Positions 29,953-32,754 of a stretch of DNA of 32,754 nt are shown here, in pieces. Under the pieces are notes generated by a model, which made no database searches, was not told where the DNA came from, and worked only from the letters and a program-made list of their open reading frames with translations. The stretch's first letter is position 1, and each line of letters starts with the position of its first letter. Where the stretch lies: NCBI GenBank assembly GCA_009733775.1, contig WOGZ01000350.1:1-32754 (forward strand), in the 5' to 3' direction. This stretch comes from Alectoria sarmentosa. Its lineage: Eukaryota; Ascomycota; Lecanoromycetes; Lecanorales; Parmeliaceae. The translations under genes and the position numbers were made by a program.

Positions 29953-32170
29953 TTACGATGTTGCCGCTGATAGTTCCAGTCGACGTGTTTTTCGTCCAGT
30001 TTCTTGCTTTCCCTGTCTGAGTTCCAACTTCTTGCGAGCACGGAGGACGTCAGCATTCTCCACCTTCTTTCCTTCCAATACAGCAGGTCTGGCACCCCCC
30101 TCAGATACTAATTTAGATTTCTGAGGTGCAGACGGTGCCTGCTGCCTCACGCCCGAGGGCTTGGATGCAGAGCTTGCCGGTGAAATCATCGTTGAATGCT
30201 CTGGCTCAAGCTGTTTGGGCGCAAGGCCCCTATTAGGCTTCACATTTGTTCTTTTCGGCGTTGCTTTTGTCGATTGCTTCGTCCTTGCCGTGCCAGGCGT
30301 TGCTTTCGTCATGGAATTAGCCTTCAGACCTTTGAAGGGAGTCTTCTTCTGTGGCTGCAGGCTTTTGTTTGGAGCGCCGTTGGCATAGGATTTTTGAGGG
30401 GCAGCAGGACCTCTCGCTCGAGCCTTCCCAGGAACGGCTGAAGCTTTTCTAGGGGTGTCAGTATTTGACTTGGAGCTTTCCGCCGTAATCCCTTCTACTT
30501 CAGCCGCTTGGTCAAGACCTTTAGCAGGAAAACCATCTAATGGGACTCCGTTCAGTGTGACAAGTCCAGGAGCGGATACCGGGTTTGGTGATCCTTTAGA
30601 CTTAAGCCCAGGCTTCTTCGCCTTTGCCACCTTTGTACCAGCCGTTTTACCGATACCTTGAGCTGGAAAGTCTTTCTGGGCAACCCCATTCAAAGTCACC
30701 ACGCCGTGAGCCAAGGCTGCATTCCTGAGCTTACTGCCCTTGCCGTTGTCTTGATCTTGCAAAGCCTTTGCTGCTGCTGCCTTCAATTGCTTCTGATTAG
30801 GGATTCTGATCTGACCCTTCTGATAGGCGTCTATTTGCTTAATCACAGTCTTTTGATCGATGGACTTTATCTTGTTCAAAATCTCCGCAGGAAGAGCACC
30901 ATAAAACATGTACAAGACGAGAGCAAATAAACCGATCGGTGCGAAAACCTGCAGGAATTCGTACCAATACTTTGGCTTGATCTCCGCTTCGATGTGACCA
31001 ACACCGCGAATGGTCTCCCCTTTCGAATTTTTACTGGCACCTTGGTCGGCTGGGAATCGTCCTGTGCGAAGGTAGTCTTCGATGAACTTGTCCTTCTCAA
31101 TCCAGCGACTTCTGAGCCATAGCTCAAAGATCTTGGGGTCGTCGAGGGGTATGGACGAAACTCGGAAGCGACGCCAGTACATATTGACCGACTTTGGCGG
31201 GCGGCCGCCGAAATAAGAGGCTCCTACAGTGAAAATGTCTTGAGCGAATTCTCCACGAGGTACGCCCTCATAGGCAATTGTGCAGTCATAAACGTAATCG
31301 ACCGTCTGCCTGAGCTCCTGTAGAATGAATTGTAGTCCAGTACTTCGTGGCAACAGCATGTGCCGCATATCTTCTATGCCGTTCTTGTCTGCCCACTTTT
31401 TGCTGGCTTCTCTAGTGCTATCAGCCAGGTTAGTGCCTTCCGGGAACATCATAAGCCACATTGGATCCTTGGGGTCGTTGAACTTCTGCAGATGGGCAGC
31501 CATGCGAGGCTTATCCTGCTCCCACTTGCGCTTGAGAAAGATGAATTGGGCGAACTGCATGCCCCAGCCAATGACTGGTATTCGTTTGAGGGACTCTTTG
31601 AGAACAACGTAGATTCGACCGTGCATGCCCGCTGTGTAGCCGATCCACCATAGATATAACCAGTCGGTATATATTTGATGATTTGCAATGAGGATCAGTC
31701 GTTGCGGAAAATCGCACAGCAGAGATCCATCCACGCTCTCTAATAGTTGTCCCCGCATAGTACTGTCCCCACTCACCCTCACAATTGTGGGCGCCCACCA
31801 CTGGGTCATTGTCATTGTCAAGAGGCCCCATGACTGTTTCGTAAATGCTATCCACGCATTATACCAATCTTCATTGACGAGATACAAGGGAGCGCCGAGG
31901 AATTGGGATGCATTAATTCTACAGAATGATCAGAGAAGAGTAACGCGAGGAGAATCAAGATCGGTGGAGCAAAGAATTATGGGCAAAGACTCACGCCATG
32001 CATCCCGAGACGAAATATCCAGCGAGAGTCAACGCTCTGGAGGCTTGCGACTGCTTGAGCTCGCCATTAGGGGGTTGTGGCGGCTTGGATGATTTGGTCG
32101 ATATACCGTAACCAAAATCTTGCTTGACATTGATACCAGCGAAAGATCGGGAATCATTTGGGGCGGCCAT
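29953..32170 (-). CDS. PlsC-family lysophospholipid acyltransferase with long basic tail
   Basis: An acyl-CoA:lysophospholipid / 1-acylglycerol-3-phosphate acyltransferase of the LCLAT1/AGPAT5-like branch (yeast Cst26-type). It transfers an acyl chain to a lysophospholipid in ER or lipid-droplet membranes. Exons 32170-31995 and 31918-29953 give 713 residues. The 76-nt intron (GTGAGT...GTAG) splits GYFVSGCMA|INASQFLGAPLYLVNEDW. Motifs are NHQIYTDW (138-145, catalytic H139 and D144), ESLKRIPVIGW (167-177), FPEGTN (217-222) and LPRSTG (248-253). A hydrophobic segment FLQVFAPIGLFALVLYMFYG (380-399) follows. The catalytic part ends there, at a typical family length of about 400 residues. The remaining ~310 residues are a Lys/Ala/Pro/Ser-rich, probably disordered tail containing a duplicated motif (465-480 and 511-526). 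The start codon is only about 170 bp from the A+T-rich flank. Confidence 0.95.
30517..30564 (-). repeat. Tail repeat unit 2 (VTLNGV...FPAKG)
   Basis: Encodes LVTLNGVPLDGFPAKG (residues 511-526), second copy of the motif in the acyltransferase tail. The centre-to-centre distance is 46 residues. A possible weak third copy (NGAPNKSL...FKGL) follows later in the tail but is not convincing. Confidence 0.8.
30655..30702 (-). repeat. Tail repeat unit 1 (VTLNGV...FPAQG)
   Basis: Encodes VVTLNGVAQKDFPAQG (residues 465-480) in the acyltransferase tail. It matches unit 2 at 10 of 16 residues. The DNA of the two units has diverged at third positions, so the duplication looks old and constrained at protein level. 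Confidence 0.8.
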
Positions 32171-32754
32171 CGTTCAGGCTTGCTCCAGGTGTTTTAATTT
32201 GGCAAGTGAGAAAGCTGAAGGAAGATATGAACGTGATACTCTTCTTTGCAAAACCCTTTGCGGGAGCGCGAAACTAGCAGCCGCCCCAACAAATTTTTGT
32301 TGCGACGACCGCCTATGGCAAGCAGAATGAATCTCGCACTATATAGATGTAGAATCGTGTAGATTTGAGGTCGTGTATAATTCTTTGGTTATCCAAAATG
32401 AGTGTAACTTTTATAATCTTAAACTTATTACTCGCTGTCGTTGTCGTTATGTTATAATCATCGCAATCAAATAATCATTGCAACTTTATAATTAAATAAT
32501 CAAATAATTATTATAATTGTATAATTATCGCAAACAAGTAATTACTGTAATCGTATAATCAAATAATTAAATAATTATTATAGTCGTGCAATAAAATAAC
32601 TAAATAATTAAATAATTAAATAGATAGTTAATTAAATTATTAAATTATTTAATAACTTGATAATTAGATGATTAGATAATTAAATAATTATTTAATTATT
32701 TAATTTAATAATTTAATAATTTAATAATTTAATAATTTAATAATTTAATAATTT
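32171..32754. repeat. Short promoter, then A+T-rich simple-repeat flank
   Basis: The first ~170 bases have normal composition and must hold the acyltransferase promoter or part of it. From about 32,340 composition falls to A+T-rich. From 32,460 the sequence is built from AAATAATTA, ATAATCAAATA and finally repeated AATAATTT units (about 32,700-32,754, nine-base period), reaching the window edge. Residual CpA and TCG bases differ somewhat from the left block, so this is simple-repeat DNA at least as much as RIP decay. No gene is seen. Confidence 0.75.

Noticed and set aside
7250..32340. tRNA or dispersed 5S rRNA genes
   Set aside because: Scanned for GGTTCGA-type T-arms and matching acceptor stems; candidates near 25,450, 27,210 and 11,137 do not pair into a T-stem or cloverleaf.

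Overview
The window looks like nuclear DNA of a filamentous ascomycete (Pezizomycotina). Most protein genes are split by short spliceosomal introns (mostly 49-93 nt) with GT-AG ends and CTRAC-type branch points shortly before the acceptor. The gene-bearing part has balanced base composition, while the flanks are extremely A+T-rich, with the C-to-T / G-to-A decay typical of repeat-induced point mutation (RIP). No species can be named from the sequence.

Layout. Bases 1 to about 7,250 are an A+T-rich, gene-free block of decayed repeats. It contains a pair of direct repeats 1,389 bp apart that differ almost only by transitions, a RIP-sparse minisatellite island, and two further tandem families. 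Composition changes at about 7,190-7,330. From there to about 32,340 is a normal-composition block with eight genes: a small Lys/Pro/Ala-rich protein (minus), a cytochrome P450 (minus), an ELO fatty-acid elongase (minus), a THEM6-like hot-dog thioesterase (plus), a DHA2-type 14-TM MFS transporter (plus), a secreted Rds1-type ferritin-like protein (minus), a CYP52-clan P450 (plus) and a PlsC-type lysophospholipid acyltransferase with a long basic tail (minus). From about 32,340 to the end the sequence is A+T-rich again, made of simple TAATTT/AAATAATT repeats.

How the genes may work together. Five of the eight genes belong to families that act on fatty acyl chains or commonly do so: elongase, acyl thioesterase-like protein, CYP52-clan hydroxylase, acyltransferase, and possibly the other P450. 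An exporter-type MFS pump sits among them, and the group is bracketed by A+T-rich DNA. One reading is a backbone-enzyme-free cluster that makes and exports a modified (elongated, hydroxylated, acylated) fatty acid. The alternative is a chance grouping of ordinary lipid genes in one isochore. The sequence alone does not decide this.

Exon-intron structures were derived by hand from splice signals and reading-frame continuity. All eight models give an uninterrupted frame with matching exon phases, and seven of them also restore a recognisable family motif across at least one junction. Several 1-3 kb intergenic stretches hold only microsatellites and short ORFs that I do not consider genes.
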